Source: Xiphias gladius (lineage: Eukaryota; Chordata; Actinopteri; Istiophoriformes; Xiphiidae). Taken from it: a stretch of 64,000 nucleotides of DNA. Below, in pieces: positions 46,501 through 57,869 of this stretch. The stretch spans positions 7,922,001 to 7,986,000 of the forward strand of contig NC_053420.1 in the NCBI RefSeq assembly GCF_016859285.1, read 5' to 3'. The notes beneath the pieces are model-generated. The model was not told where the DNA came from. It did no database searches and saw nothing but the letters and a program-made list of their open reading frames with translations. Positions within the stretch are counted from its first letter, which is position 1; each line of letters starts with the position of its first letter. Made by a program: the position numbers and the translations under genes.

Positions 46501-48102
46501 TCTCACTAATGTTTATTTGACTCTTAACACGCTGAAACACGAGCTTTTAGTTTTATGGGTTATTTCATCACCACTTGCTACGTTCTTAACCGATCACTCA
46601 CTACACGGACCTTGCATTACATTGGATGTGTTCCCACACAAACTTGGCTGTTGGGTTACGTCCACTTTTGAAACTCTGGAATTTAAAAAACAAAAAACAA
46701 AATCCAGGTTCACAATGATTTCTCTTCTTACGTGTGAAACAGAAAAGGCGGAAGACAAGACACCGGTGAGGAGGTCCCGCGCTCCAAGCCTGGCCGAAAC
46801 AGAAGAAGCACTGGCTCAAGCAGTGTGGTGTTGGGCTGGTATCGCAACGTGAGCGTCCCTCATGCATTTAAGATACCTCGCTGACAACAGCTGCCTTCTC
46901 TAGCCCTTTATTTTTTCTGGAATGTGTCAGTGGTTTTTATAATGGCGTATCATCTGTATTTCAGTGACAGCAGCTATTCACTGCTGGCAGATGACGTTCT
47001 GGGTTCGTACCTCCTGTGCCCCCATCCTAAAAAACCTAAGTGTGGCTCTCTCATCCTTCGCTCCCCCTCTGGCCTGATGACCTACCTTATAGAAAACACT
47101 CGTAAAGGGAAATTCCTGCTGGAGGTAATTGGTTTTTTTTGGTCAAGGCATGTTGAATCTTATACATAATTATTAGCAAACAAAAAGCCTGCTAGGATAA
47201 TATTTGCTTAGATTCATGGTGGGGGAAAAAATACTAAGATGTAGACGGAAATAGAGAGGAAATAGTTCTCTCTCCGGACTAGTTCCAAACTAGTTACATT
47301 ATGAATAACACTGAACATATAATTATATTATCTTTTTCAATGGAATATTGATATTGTAGTTTTTGTATCAAAGGTACCTATATTATTTCACCAAATATGA
47401 ACCCTTTCAAGTTAAATTTCCTCTTGGGTATGTATGTATTTTGTATCCTTTTTATATCAGGTGAAACATCAAAAATCCAAGATGCAGTTTTTGTGGCTCA
47501 TTTTGTACATACATACATAAAAATTCAGTGTTATATTTAGAAACCGTGGTAATTGGGCCTGCATTTAAAATACAAATCAGTGGATCTCAACAAAAGTTGG
47601 CCTTGCAGAACCCCAGTATTGGATGTGTGGGTTTGTGGGTGTTTAAGAGGAAAAATATTCTTAAATTTTAAACTGTCAAACCAAAGTATTGCAGGTATTT
47701 GGACTTATTTAGTGTGCTAAATTTCATAAAACAGCACTGAGACAACCATTTATGAACCGTAAACTGAATGATGAAATTATTGTTGGCATTTAATCATAAG
47801 TGTATTTGCAAACCAAAAATTCGGTGTAACCCTAGTTGGGACTTGTGATTTTATAGTGAATTTTCTCTGTTTCTGTCTTTTTATCTTTGTGTTAGAAATG
47901 CAAGACTGAGTTCAGCTCCATAGCAGAACTCATTGAGTACTACACAGAGACCCAGGATGAGCTGCCAAGCTTGCTGAGCTGTGCCCGTGTAAACCACTGT
48001 TACGAGTGGGAGGAAAATACCAGCAAACAGCAGTCTGTAAAACAACACAAGAGCCTGAACAAAGCCCAAATTAAAAGTAGCTCCAAGAAGAGATGGTTCT
48101 AA
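43533..48102 (+). CDS. sh2d5: SH2D5 (SH2 domain-containing protein 5; PTB plus SH2-like adaptor)
   Basis: This is a brain-enriched adaptor whose PTB domain is reported to bind the Rac-GAP BCR; it acts in the cytoplasm and at synapses. Coding exons: 43533-43583, 43682-43762, 43880-43954, 44131-44277, 45509-45709, 46100-46283, 46743-46848, 46965-47124, 47896-48102. They give 403 residues (human is about 423). The PTB domain runs from about residue 18 (YVGSFPVDD) through LLMAHALRRV and CRCFQLSYLEKHPEEA (about 145). A linker with VRKKAIR(T/S)K, RSGAYRS and related segments is conserved with human. The degenerate SH2 domain spans about 270-385. The start Met is the first in the exon after the 43516 acceptor and precedes the first conserved PTB residue by 17 codons. 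All junctions are GT-AG with matching phases. The canonical FLVR Arg is absent from the SH2 (Tyr-Leu-Leu-Cys instead). Confidence 0.95.
45848..46065. repeat. Dispersed repeat family B fragment in an sh2d5 intron
   Basis: It contains GATTGATTAATCAGTAAAC, then GATAATGAATTAATCATTTC and GTTTCAGCCTCTCAAAAGAA. Partial and degenerate. It ends about 35 bases before the sh2d5 exon at 46100. Confidence 0.6.
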
Positions 48103-48632
48103 ACCCTGGACACTGGAACATGTGGTTTGCCAACGTCTGAGGATCCAAATTAAGTGACACCTTTCCTTTTTTTTCTCTTTTGCACATATATCATCTCTTA
48201 CTTCAAAATCACATTTGGTGTTGTGGAGAGGCTTCTCAAACTGTAAAACATAAGGCACCTTTTAACAGCGTTGGCACTTAATGTATATAATCATTTTATG
48301 AAAAAGTACTTATTTGTCAAGGATGTAATATTTTGTGCTTGCTGCTTTTATGTCTAAGTATATTTTTTAAAAGTATTTTTATATGTTGCTATAGGGCATC
48401 AGAGGAGTTTGTTAGTGTTTTTTATGGTGTGAAATTAATAACCTCAAACTGGAGTGGACCTTGTCAGATTGTTGCCCCTGATGGCAGCTAAAGCCATAAC
48501 TGTTTTTCTTCTTCTTCTTTTTTTTTTTTTTCTTGCATTGCGAAGATGTTATGCAAATATATCTGATCAAATTTTATTGTTTCATTGAACTTTAATCTTG
48601 CTTACATGTTGTTATTCTTTCTGTGTTTAGTC

Positions 48633-48638
48633 ATTAAA
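48633..48638 (+). terminator. sh2d5: Possible sh2d5 poly(A) signal ATTAAA
   Basis: An ATTAAA variant hexamer lies about 530 bases after the sh2d5 stop, in AT-rich sequence typical of a 3' UTR. No canonical AATAAA occurs closer. Placement is tentative. Confidence 0.3.
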
Positions 48639-49349
48639 CCTGGAGGTTATGAAAGTAGTAATGTTATACGGTGAACTTCTGATATAAGAAAGCACGACCA
48701 TGACATCAGTTATTTTTTGTATTTTCCGACCTCAGAGTGTATTAGTGCACTTATATCACAGTCACTAAGAGGGGAAAAAAGTAGGGTGTGTTCGAATTTT
48801 TTATGTTTGTTTTACTGGTAATTTTAACCGGTAATGTTGTGTACACTTTAATATACCTTTTGAACTGATGTTAGATCCGTGGTCAAGTTTTTCAATGGAA
48901 CTTACCTGTAATAGACACTAATATATCATGATATGAAATTAGGCCTCCCCTGGGATTTCGATTATCATAAGATTTTTTTTTCCCTGATATTGTTTTCCTG
49001 TCCAAGTTAACTCATTACAATTAAGTTAACGTATTTCTAGTTAGTAATTTGTACCATCTTTTCCACATTAGGCCCACAAACAGTTTTCTTATTGTTCACT
49101 CCTGTTTGAGATTAAACGTCAGGTGTTTTCTGTTTTCAATCCACGCCCTGCAAAAATTTTTTTCCATCATTATATGACTCTGCATGGCACAATCTCTCCT
49201 GCACCTTTGGCAGTGAGAAAGATGCTACTTAGCTCCGGCGAATACTCGGGCAACTTGTACTTCACACAATTTCTAAGTCATACGGCAGAACTGCACACGG
49301 GATCGCTTGATGTGCCAATAGGGTCACAGGAGATTTGTACACTTATATA

Positions 49350-49907
49350 CACTCAGTTGCCGGTTTAATGAGTACACCTGGCTAAAAGTAATGCAGTTTA
49401 AAAAAGTTCTGTAATACATCCTACCTTCATGAAGGTTAAATTGTTCAGTTTTTATTGACACTGTTTAGAGTGGTGTTGATTCATCTATATCAACTGATAC
49501 TTTTGGAGGATTTAGTCTGTGGTGCTGCTGAACAGTTGCATCATAAAGAGGGGTGTTGGTTATTTAGCCTACCCTCACTGATATAAATGGGGTGGACAAA
49601 TAATTTAAACACCAGCACCGATAATATCCATTATTGATTAATCTGGCAATTATTATTTTTTGATTAACTGGACTACTACACATTAAAAATAGTTCTAAAA
49701 AAACAATGCCTCACAAAAATAAAATGATTAATGGACTATCAAAATAGCTGATTATTTTTCTGTTGATCGACTGATCAATTAATCAAAAGTTTCCACAAAA
49801 TTTAAAATACAACCTTCATGAACGCAAGGTTTATTGGAGAACTGTTGCTTTAACGTTAGACTGCATTCGTTTTAGCTGGGTGTATCTAGTAAACTGGCAA
49901 CTGAGTG
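49350..49907. mobile_element. TA-flanked MITE with 38-bp terminal inverted repeats (Tc1/mariner-like)
   Basis: The left end is CACTCAGTTGCCGGTTTAAT. The right end, read on the minus strand, is CACTCAGTTGCCAGTTTACT. The inverted repeats extend 38 bases with 7 mismatches and are flanked by TA at 49348-49349 and 49908-49909. I recognise it as a common fish element. No transposase frame is present. It contains an inserted family B fragment (49622-49790). Confidence 0.85.
49622..49790. repeat. Family B repeat nested inside the MITE
   Basis: It reads TCCATTATTGATTAATCTGG at the left and CTGATCAATTAATC at the right, like the termini of other family B copies, with most of the centre deleted. It interrupts the MITE at 49350-49907. 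Confidence 0.65.
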
Positions 49908-50454
49908 TATTTGTGAAACATTTGTAAAAATCTTAAATAGGTTTGAAAATATATTTTATAATTTCTTTAATCAATTAGGAGTTCCTTCTCTGCTGTAAAT
50001 CATTACACGGGTGTAATAATAAGTTATATAGTTTAACGTTTCTTACTTTGTTTAGATAATATAAAACATCCTCCAGTGTGCTTTTGCTACTTAGCATTTA
50101 GCCTAAATGTTCGGCAGGAAAAAAATAAAATTTAGCTAAAGTTTAAAAAGGTCTTTAAGCACCATTGACAATGTACAGAATGTACTTACAAGCACACACT
50201 GGGCTAACTTGACAAGGCAGATAAAAAAGAGTATCTGTTTAAAAAAATATGACCACAAGTTCAGGAAGATATGGAAGGAAGCTGGATGGAGACAACACGT
50301 CTACACGAGGGACTGTAGTTTTCCTTTTTGCTAAACATTTTATCAATAACTATCATAAAAAACGTGATTATATACATATGTAAAGATATAACACATTTTT
50401 ATTCTAATGCACTGACCGTTGGCCTGCCAACTGCGACCTCACTCCCTCCTCACC

Positions 50455-50466
50455 AAAATGGCCGCC
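50455..50466 (+). promoter_or_regulatory. kif17: YY1-like element AAAATGGCCGCC upstream of kif17
   Basis: AAAATGGCCGCC resembles the YY1 core (AANATGGCGGC class) that often sits at or just after the start of TATA-less promoters. It is 28 bases before the X-box and about 400 bases before the kif17 ATG, in a locally GC-richer stretch. Role inferred from motif and position only. Confidence 0.4.
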
Positions 50467-50493
50467 AGTTTCATCCCCAAGCGGTTGTTTGTG

Positions 50494-50506
50494 GTTGCTA
50501 GGCAAC
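50494..50506 (+). promoter_or_regulatory. kif17: RFX X-box GTTGCTAGGCAAC upstream of kif17
   Basis: This is a near-perfect inverted repeat, GTTGC-TAG-GCAAC, matching the RFX-family X-box consensus (GTNRCC-spacer-RGYAAC type). RFX factors drive many ciliary genes. It lies about 364 bases before the ATG of kif17, a kinesin-2 motor that works in cilia, which makes a functional site plausible. Confidence 0.7.
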
Positions 50507-50869
50507 TTCAAAACGCCGTGGGCAGAGGAGCCGGATAGCAGGGGACCTGTAGCGATATTTGACGAGGACAATCAACATTGTGTCTGGACATATTTCCGCC
50601 TCCACTCAGCTTTTTTTTTTTCTTCTTCTTCTTTTTTCTTAACTCTTCTTCAACTTTTTTTTTTCTTCCCTGGTGTATGTCCTCCACTGGTGGTCATCTC
50701 TTCTGAGTGGGCTTCCAGAGTTTTACGATTGTTAGCTAGGCGTTAGTAGGCAGAGCTCTCCTGCCGCAGATCAGCTCTGTGGAACGGAACGTCTCCTTTG
50801 CTTCCAGTTTTTTTTTTTTTTTTTTTTAATCTGCTCACAAGCCAACTTCTGCGGAGCGAATGGTGAGAT

Positions 50870-53660
50870 ATGGGGTCAGAGTCCGTGAAGGTGGTGGTCA
50901 GATGCAGGCCCCTGAATGACAGGGAGAAGGCTCTCGGCTCTAAGATGGTGCTGTCCATGGACCTGCACCGCTGCCAGTGTTTCATAGAGAAGCCCGGGGC
51001 GGCGGATGAGCCACCCAAACAGTTCACCTTTGATGGGACCTACTTCACTGATCAAACCACTGAGCAGATGTACAATGAGATTTCCTATGCTTTGGTGGAG
51101 GTAAGCTCCTTGAAACAGTTTCGAGTCTTTTTTTTTTTTTTTGCTTTCAATGCAAATACAAAACAACAGTCTGCAGATCTGGGCATTACAAAAGTAGCTC
51201 GCTGGTCACTGGACACCCTCAGTCCAACATAAGTAGCCTTTATCTTATTGCCACTGATTGCAGACCTCATTATTTACTTAACATTCTTCTGTAACTTGTA
51301 AACTCCAGCAGGGTGTTGTTCCTTTTAAAGAGCCCTAATGCAAAAGATCAGTGATGCCCTATTTTTTTTAATTTTCCGTACAGGGTGTCACTGAGGGATA
51401 CAATGGCACAATTTTTGCCTATGGGCAAACTGGAAGCGGTAAGTCTTTCACAATGCAGGGGGTGTCCGAGCCTGCGGCCCAGAGGGGAGTCATCCCGCGG
51501 GCGTTTGAACACATCTTTGAGAGTATTCAGGTAGGCAGGGCAACCGTCGTTAGTTGTGCCACATATCCATTTTATGAATTCATAAATTTCATGCAAAAAG
51601 AGCCGTTTAGTGTGTATTTATAAGGTTCTCTGTTGATGCAATCTGCATACCTGCCTAAGCCTGATGATTCTAGTCTCTGCCCGGGCTTGTCCAAGCTTTG
51701 TGTGCTCAGAGAGGATCATTTTGTGTGTGTATGTTTATGTGCAAGCTAGTGTGCAGAAAATACAAAGTTCCTGGTGAGGGCCTCCTACTTGGAGATTTAC
51801 AATGAAGAAATCAGAGACCTTTTGGGAAATGACACCAAGCAGAGATTGGAGGTAAGTCTCTTAAGGCGCTGTTGATTCAATAAACGAATCGGGCTACACT
51901 GTGTAACATTAGAAGCCAAAAGGATTGTTGTTCTTTGGAAAGTTAAATGACTATGAAGCCTGTTTCTCAGACTATTTTGGCAGTGAGCACGGTGCTTATT
52001 TTTTGAGCACAATACTGTAGAAGTTGCCATGGTGACTTAAAAGAACAGGATTTATATGGTTTTCTTGAAGGTGGAGGTGTTTTTGATTGTGTGCGTGTTT
52101 TTGTTGTGGTTGATGAATGCCCAGCTGAAAGAGCACCCAGAGCGTGGGGTGTATGTGCGCGACCTCTCCGTGCACACTGTGCACAGCGTGGGAGAGTGTG
52201 AGAGAATCATAGAGCAGGGCTGGAGGAACCGGGCGGTGGGCTTCACGCTGATGAACAAAGACTCCTCCCGCTCCCACTCCATCTTCACCATCCACTTGGA
52301 GATCTGCAACACTGGTGAACACACACACACACCATTAAACAATACCTTTAACACAATCAATCATATATCTGATCTGTTTAATGTGCGATAAAGACGTTTT
52401 TATTTGCATGTAAACCTGTGCTTGTAGAGGCATGTGGTGTTATAATGTCTAATAATGTCATCAGCAGCTCAGTTAAAGAACAAGTCCAGCTTCTGACGTC
52501 ATTGAGCTGTTATGTTGAGTGTTTTTTTGTTTTTTTTGTAGTGTGCCATTGTTCTTTTCGGTGTACCCAATTTCCACTGAACTTATATTTCCTGAATGAC
52601 TTGTTTATAAAGAATATAAATATGTTGCTTTCAAAGAAAAATGGGGACAATGAAAGACAAAAAATATTTTAAAAATGTGTAAAAAAAAAAAAAAATTTAG
52701 CCAGGTAGCCAAACACCATGCCTCGTGGCTGCATTATATCCTGCTTCATTGGCTATATTCTGTGGAGAAATTGCCGTTGGTGTCTCTACCAGGATGGATT
52801 TTTCCTTCTATGATTAAATGTTGGTGCCAAAAGGATAGTCAGTTATACCAAGAATAAGAAAAAAAGATATTGTTAGACAATATATTAGTCAAGTCAGGTC
52901 AATTTATTTTTAGAGCAAATTTAAAACAACAAATGTTGACCAAAATTGCTTGGTGGCAATTCTCATCAGATGAAAACATACAAATTATTATGAAATCTAA
53001 ATACATAAATAAATGTAAAAAAAAACACAATAGGCAAATTTCTCAGAGAACTAATGAATAATAAAAAGACAGTGTGAGCAAGTACTTGTACGTCTACATG
53101 ATGACTATCAAAAAAACTAAAGAGGAAAGATGATAATAGACCCAGAAATGCAAAGTACATTTCAAATAGATATTTTCTTTAACAGGGCTTGTATCTAAGG
53201 GTTTTTTTTTAATACATTTTTTTGCTTAATACAAGATACAGATACGAACTTTAAAGTTTCATCTAAAGCCATATTGTTCTTCACATTCTCTTTGACACCA
53301 ACATTCTCAGATGCGGCGGGCCAGGACCATCTACGAGCAGGTAAACTCAACCTTGTTGACCTGGCAGGAAGTGAGCGTCAGTCTAAAACCGGTGCTACCG
53401 GTGAACGACTGCGTGAGGCCACCAAGATCAACCTCTCCCTCTCGGCCTTGGGTAATGTCATCTCTGCCCTGGTGGACGGACGCTCCAAATACATCCCCTA
53501 CCGGGACTCCAAGCTGACCAGGCTGCTGCAGGACTCCCTGGGAGGAAACACACGCACCTTGATGATCGCCTGTCTCTCCCCTGCAGACAACAACTACGAG
53601 GAAAGCCTGAGCACGCTGCGCTATGCCAACCGAGCCAAGAGCATCCAGAACAGACCTTGT
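50870..53660 (+). other. kif17: Kinesin motor domain exons of kif17
   Basis: The first five exons carry the whole motor. They include the nucleotide-binding P-loop in exon 51384-51530, the [15 protein letters not shown] segment in exon 51750-51851, switch I in exon 52125-52314, and switch II with [14 protein letters not shown] and [18 protein letters not shown] in exon 53311-53763. The neck region begins after [11 protein letters not shown]. All catalytic motifs are intact. Confidence 0.96.
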
Positions 53661-56600
53661 ATTAATGAGGACCCCAAGGATGCTCTGCTCCGAGAGTATC
53701 AAGAAGAGATCAAGAAGTTGCGGGCCCTCATCTCAGGCCAGCTGGGCTCTGCTAATCTTTTGAGTAAGTGACATGTTTTGTGCCTAGTCTTTTGATAAAA
53801 GGGAAACAGCATCTTTTTATTGAAATATTGTCAAAGTACATGTACATATTGAGAAATGTTTAATTTGTATTCACCTGTATGTTGAAAAATTTGTATAACT
53901 TGTCTTGCTTTTTGTCCTCTTATCATGCAGCACTGCTGGCTGGTCAGTTGTCTGAAGTGTCCCCTGATCCTCCTTCAAGGCCACAGTCGAGCAGCACAGA
54001 AGCGGAGAAGGAGAAGATTAAAGAGGCAACTATAAGCCGTTCCCACACCAATGTATCACTTCACATCTCTGCATGCATTGTGTAAGGATCAAGTGATTTA
54101 TGGGTCTGTATTCTGCTCTCTCCACAGGAGTATGAGGAGAGGCTGGCCAAGTTGCAGGCTGAGTACAATGCGGAGCAGGAATCCAAGGCAAAGCTGCAGG
54201 AGGACATTGTTGCCTTGCGCTCCTCTTATGAATCCAAGCTGTCTAATCTGGAGAAGGCCCGAGCCAGCAGGGAGAGCTCTCTCCCAAAGAATGACAACAG
54301 AAAATCCTCCGCACACAACAAGGACCCATGTGAATAGATTATAAACTGGTTTCTCACCTTTCTGTCAAATAGCACTGGTGAATCAAAACTGACAAAGTCT
54401 GAACAAAAACTGAACATTAGCGAGGTCGTTGTAATTGATGGCGATGTGTATCAAGAGTTCTTGTCACTGTGTCCACACCCTGTTTACTGACACTGCTTTT
54501 CATGCTTTTGTTTCCCAACATCAGTGAGCTCGAGCTGTATGACGCAGGTCGCTGAGGAAGAGCTCTGCCTTAAAACTGATCCGGTGCGCCACGGTGCAAC
54601 TGAGAAAATTTCTCTGGCCAAGGTACTGTCCACCACCGCCATTAACACTAATCATCCAAAAAAATACGCTTTCAAAATGACATACCCCAACACTTCAGAG
54701 AACAGCTGCCTGAAATTATTTCTGGCATGATAATAAACAATAGATTATTAAAAAACTCATCGAGCGTTATTTCCTCGTGTTGGTGAGCCAGCCTGCTGTA
54801 CCTCGTGCAGAAGTTGGTGTCCAAAAAGGTCCAGGTGGAGACAGGCTCATAGACTCACCTGATGTCATCACAGCAGGGCCTCTGGACCAGAAACATGTCC
54901 TGGAAAGGTTTGTGGGCTTCTATGGTAAACCCGCACACATATTTTACGTACACGGTTTGAATCTGTCAAAATCAGGGACATTGCACTGGTCTTTACCATC
55001 AACACTACTTGTATTTCATAATAAATGTCTCCCTTAATTGTGTCTTTTTAACATTGTTCATTGGATACGGAACATGTTATGTGACATGTTATTGCTCTAT
55101 GAAAATACGCCAGGACATTAAGCAGCTTCCAGTGCTTCTTGTTGTAACACAGTCTGATGTTATTATTCTGCTTACTCCCTGTCCATGCATCATTCCGATT
55201 CATCTCTCTTCTACACAGGCTGCAGCAGCTGGAACAGGAGGTGGTAGGAGGGGAGCAGGCGAGGAACAAAGAGTTACAGCAGAGACATCGGCAGAGGAAG
55301 AACCTCGCCGACCAGAGAAAAGTCCAACTTATCCGCGCTTTGTCAGAGAACAGTGAGGAGAGCGAAAATGTGCTGTTGAACGTCTACAACTCCATCCAGG
55401 AGGAAGTCCATGCCAAGAGCCAAATTCTGGTCAAGGTGCAGGGCAAGGTGGGTCACAGCGGCTGTGGGAGAAATCTAACAGGTTCTATGGGACATACAGT
55501 ACAGCAGGTGTGGAGCAATGTTCAAAAATGCATCTGGCCATGACATATACTGTATATTTTGTCTCTTCTCTAACCATTTTTTTTCCACTGCTCTGAAAAT
55601 ATCTGTCGATAATTTAATTGTCATCGGAAAAATTTCCATTTTGCTACTCCTCATGGTCAATGCAATAATAGCTGAAACCATACTCAGTTCATGACAGCTT
55701 TTTTTATTTACCCAGACTCAAGCATCATTATCAAACATCTCTGGGTCTCAGCTGTTTTCTGGGTGTGCATTACAAAAGACCACAGAAATGAATGCTTACT
55801 GACCACCAAAAATCTTGAGAGGTTTGCCCAAACCGATTCTGGATCATGGGAAATTAAAATTGCAGAGTCCTTAAGCTTTCAGTACTGCATTGTATGCTCT
55901 GCCCTTCAACCATAAAGCCACATTAACCTGTTATTACAGCTGAAAGCAGCCAAACTGGAGATCCGTGACCTGCAGGCAGAGTTTGAGGTGGAGAGGAACG
56001 ACTACCTGGCAACCATCCGCCGGCTGGAGAAGGAGGGCCAACTGCTGAACAGCCTGCTGGAGCGTATGGTGCCCCTGGTGCGCCGCGACTGCAACTACAG
56101 CAACCTGGACCGCCTGAGGAAAGAAGCTGTCTGGGACGAGGACAGTGCCACTTGGAGGCTGCCGGATGTGATGGTGCAGAAAACAACACTGCCCTCAGGT
56201 ACAATGTGTGAAGAAGATACATAGAAAATAGACGAAGTCAAAGCTTATCAGGGTTTAGTAATGATGCAGCTTGTGAGACTGTAAATTCTATGCGTTTTGC
56301 AGATTTTTTCCCTTAAATATTATCTTGCTTTGTTTCTCTCTCATAGCAGTGCATCCAAAACTTTCAACTGGCAGAGGCTCAGCTGCTGATAGTGGAGAAC
56401 CAGGCACGGTGTGTTTATGCGTTTTTGTTTCATGCGTCATCTTTTGCTCGCCCACAGTGACACGCTGACACAGCTTTACCCCTTTGGCTGTGTAGCAGGT
56501 GGAAGAGGACAGGTATAAGGAAATGCTGGACCGTAGTGACAGTGAGAACATCGCCAGCAGCTACTTCAAGTCAAAGAGAGCCAGCCAGCTGCTGGGGGGT

Positions 56601-57226
56601 GATGCTACCAAGGGACACGGTAAGACCACTGACTCAGCAATCCACAAATATTTACATACATTATAAACTGTTCAGTTAAACATTTAGCTCTATTACAGAA
56701 TAATGTCACTTCATTCTCATTGTGGGAAATCTGCAGGTTGTCATCATCTATTCATTCTGTGAGTCTCTGGTCCTTCTTTCTTTGAGGGGAAGCAAATGTA
56801 AAAAACGTACAATGGAACAAAAGTAATCATAGATTGGAGAGAGTTTAGAAAAAAATTAAAATACTACCTTTTATGTTAAATGCACACTGAACAGATTCAT
56901 TTTCTTGAAATAAAATGGTAAAGGCTACAACTGAGACGACGTTCTGCAGCAGCCACAATGCCAAACCAATTTATATACCCATTTTCCCTCTTATGATGAT
57001 CTTACCCATCTGATGGACCTTTTCTCCTACAGCCATCCACTCTCCTCCCCTGCTTAACGGGGCGGGCCACCTTACAACACTGAGCGGTTCCACCCTGAAC
57101 CCACCGGTCAGCTCAGACTCCGTCCTGCCACGCCCCTTCCGCCTGGAGTCGTTGGGTGTCCCCATGCCCAATGGTAAGGTGAGGCGCAAAAAAAGCAAAC
57201 CTCACGTCCATAATGAGGGGATTTGA
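50870..57226 (+). CDS. kif17: KIF17 (homodimeric kinesin-2 motor)
   Basis: This is a plus-end-directed microtubule motor for ciliary (intraflagellar) and dendritic transport, such as NMDA-receptor vesicles in mammals. Coding exons: 50870-51100, 51384-51530, 51750-51851, 52125-52314, 53311-53763, 53931-54025, 54128-54329, 54525-54622, 54792-54907, 55219-55447, 55940-56198, 56350-56408, 56499-56619, 57033-57226. They give about 831 residues (human 1029; the difference is in the poorly conserved middle). The motor domain is 1 to about 335: P-loop GQTGSGKS (91-98), switch I NKDSSRSH (204-211), switch II DLAGSE (240-245). Coiled-coil segments follow ([26 protein letters not shown]). The tail has [16 protein letters not shown] and a C-terminal RLESLGVP plus basic RRKKSK. 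The start [14 protein letters not shown] matches human [14 protein letters not shown]. Exon 6 probably uses a GC donor; exons 12 and 13 have tandem acceptors. Confidence 0.95.
52315..53310 (+). other. kif17: kif17 intron 4
   Basis: AT-rich. A short stretch near 52892-52960 (CAGGTCAATTTATTTTTAGA and on) resembles another common fish repeat, but it is too degenerate to define ends. Confidence 0.5.
57179..57226 (+). other. kif17: Basic tail (NLS/ciliary targeting and possible kinase site) of kif17
   Basis: The last residues are [15 protein letters not shown] and stop. Mammalian KIF17 ends with a similar basic patch reported to act as nuclear and ciliary localisation signal, with a CaMKII-phosphorylated Ser directly after it. 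Here R-x-x-S spacing (RKKS) is kept. The extreme C-terminus differs from the mammalian sequence. Confidence 0.75.
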
Positions 57227-57604
57227 AAAGACTGTGAATTCCCATGCCCATAAAAAGATTTTATATAACTCGATTGATCAAATACAGTACATAGTACAAT
57301 ATCAAATAGTACAATATTTTTGATAATTACTGCCAACCAGAAATGCAGTATGCAGTGGACACTTTTTGTGGATAGTTGTGTCATGTTTTAAATCACACAG
57401 CAAAATGCTACCTATAGTATGATACTACCCTTGAATTTTTGCACTGTACTTAAAAACTTTTGATTCGTGCACTGTGAGACTAAAAGTCCAACTACTATGG
57501 TGTTTAACTTCTAATGTATTTTGGCCGTTGCTGATTGTAAACTACAATTTTAACCTCTTCCTTATCAGACATTTAAAAATCTGCACCTGATGCTGAATAG
57601 ATAA

Positions 57605-57610
57605 AATAAA
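57605..57610 (+). terminator. kif17: Candidate kif17 poly(A) signal AATAAA
   Basis: This canonical AATAAA lies 379 bases after the kif17 stop codon, followed by a T/G-rich stretch. A second AATAAA is at 57864-57869. Either could end the transcript. Confidence 0.5.
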
Positions 57611-57863
57611 TAAGTTTGTCCAGTTCATGGCTAATTTCATTTACTTTACAAAAAGCCATTTAAGCATTTAAGTAATAAGATCTGAGCCAATGACATGTCG
57701 GACCAGTTTGTAATGTCACAGCAAATGGGTGACTCCACTGTCACAAATGGGTCAGGGGCTGTCGTCAAGGCCGCAGTGTTGACAGGTAATAGACACTTAT
57801 CTCATGTTACATATGACCTCTGGGTTCAGCATTGTGGATTTTGGTGTGACTTTACTAAACCCT

Positions 57864-57869
57864 AATAAA
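57864..57869 (+). terminator. kif17: Second candidate kif17 poly(A) signal AATAAA
   Basis: This AATAAA lies 638 bases after the stop. It is an alternative or distal signal to the one at 57605. Confidence 0.35.

Larger units (their letters stand above)
48103..50454. other. sh2d5 3' UTR and sh2d5-kif17 intergenic region
   Basis: AT-rich sequence with the nested MITE at 49350-49907 as the only clear feature. Confidence 0.65.

Noticed and set aside
47881-48258. 125-codon minus-strand open frame
   Set aside because: Antisense of the last sh2d5 exon, which is clearly coding on the plus strand.
54777-55037. Continuation of the kif17 exon 9 frame beyond 54907
   Set aside because: The next homologous residues ([13 protein letters not shown]) are at 55219; the split Arg codon fits the GTTTGT donor at 54908.
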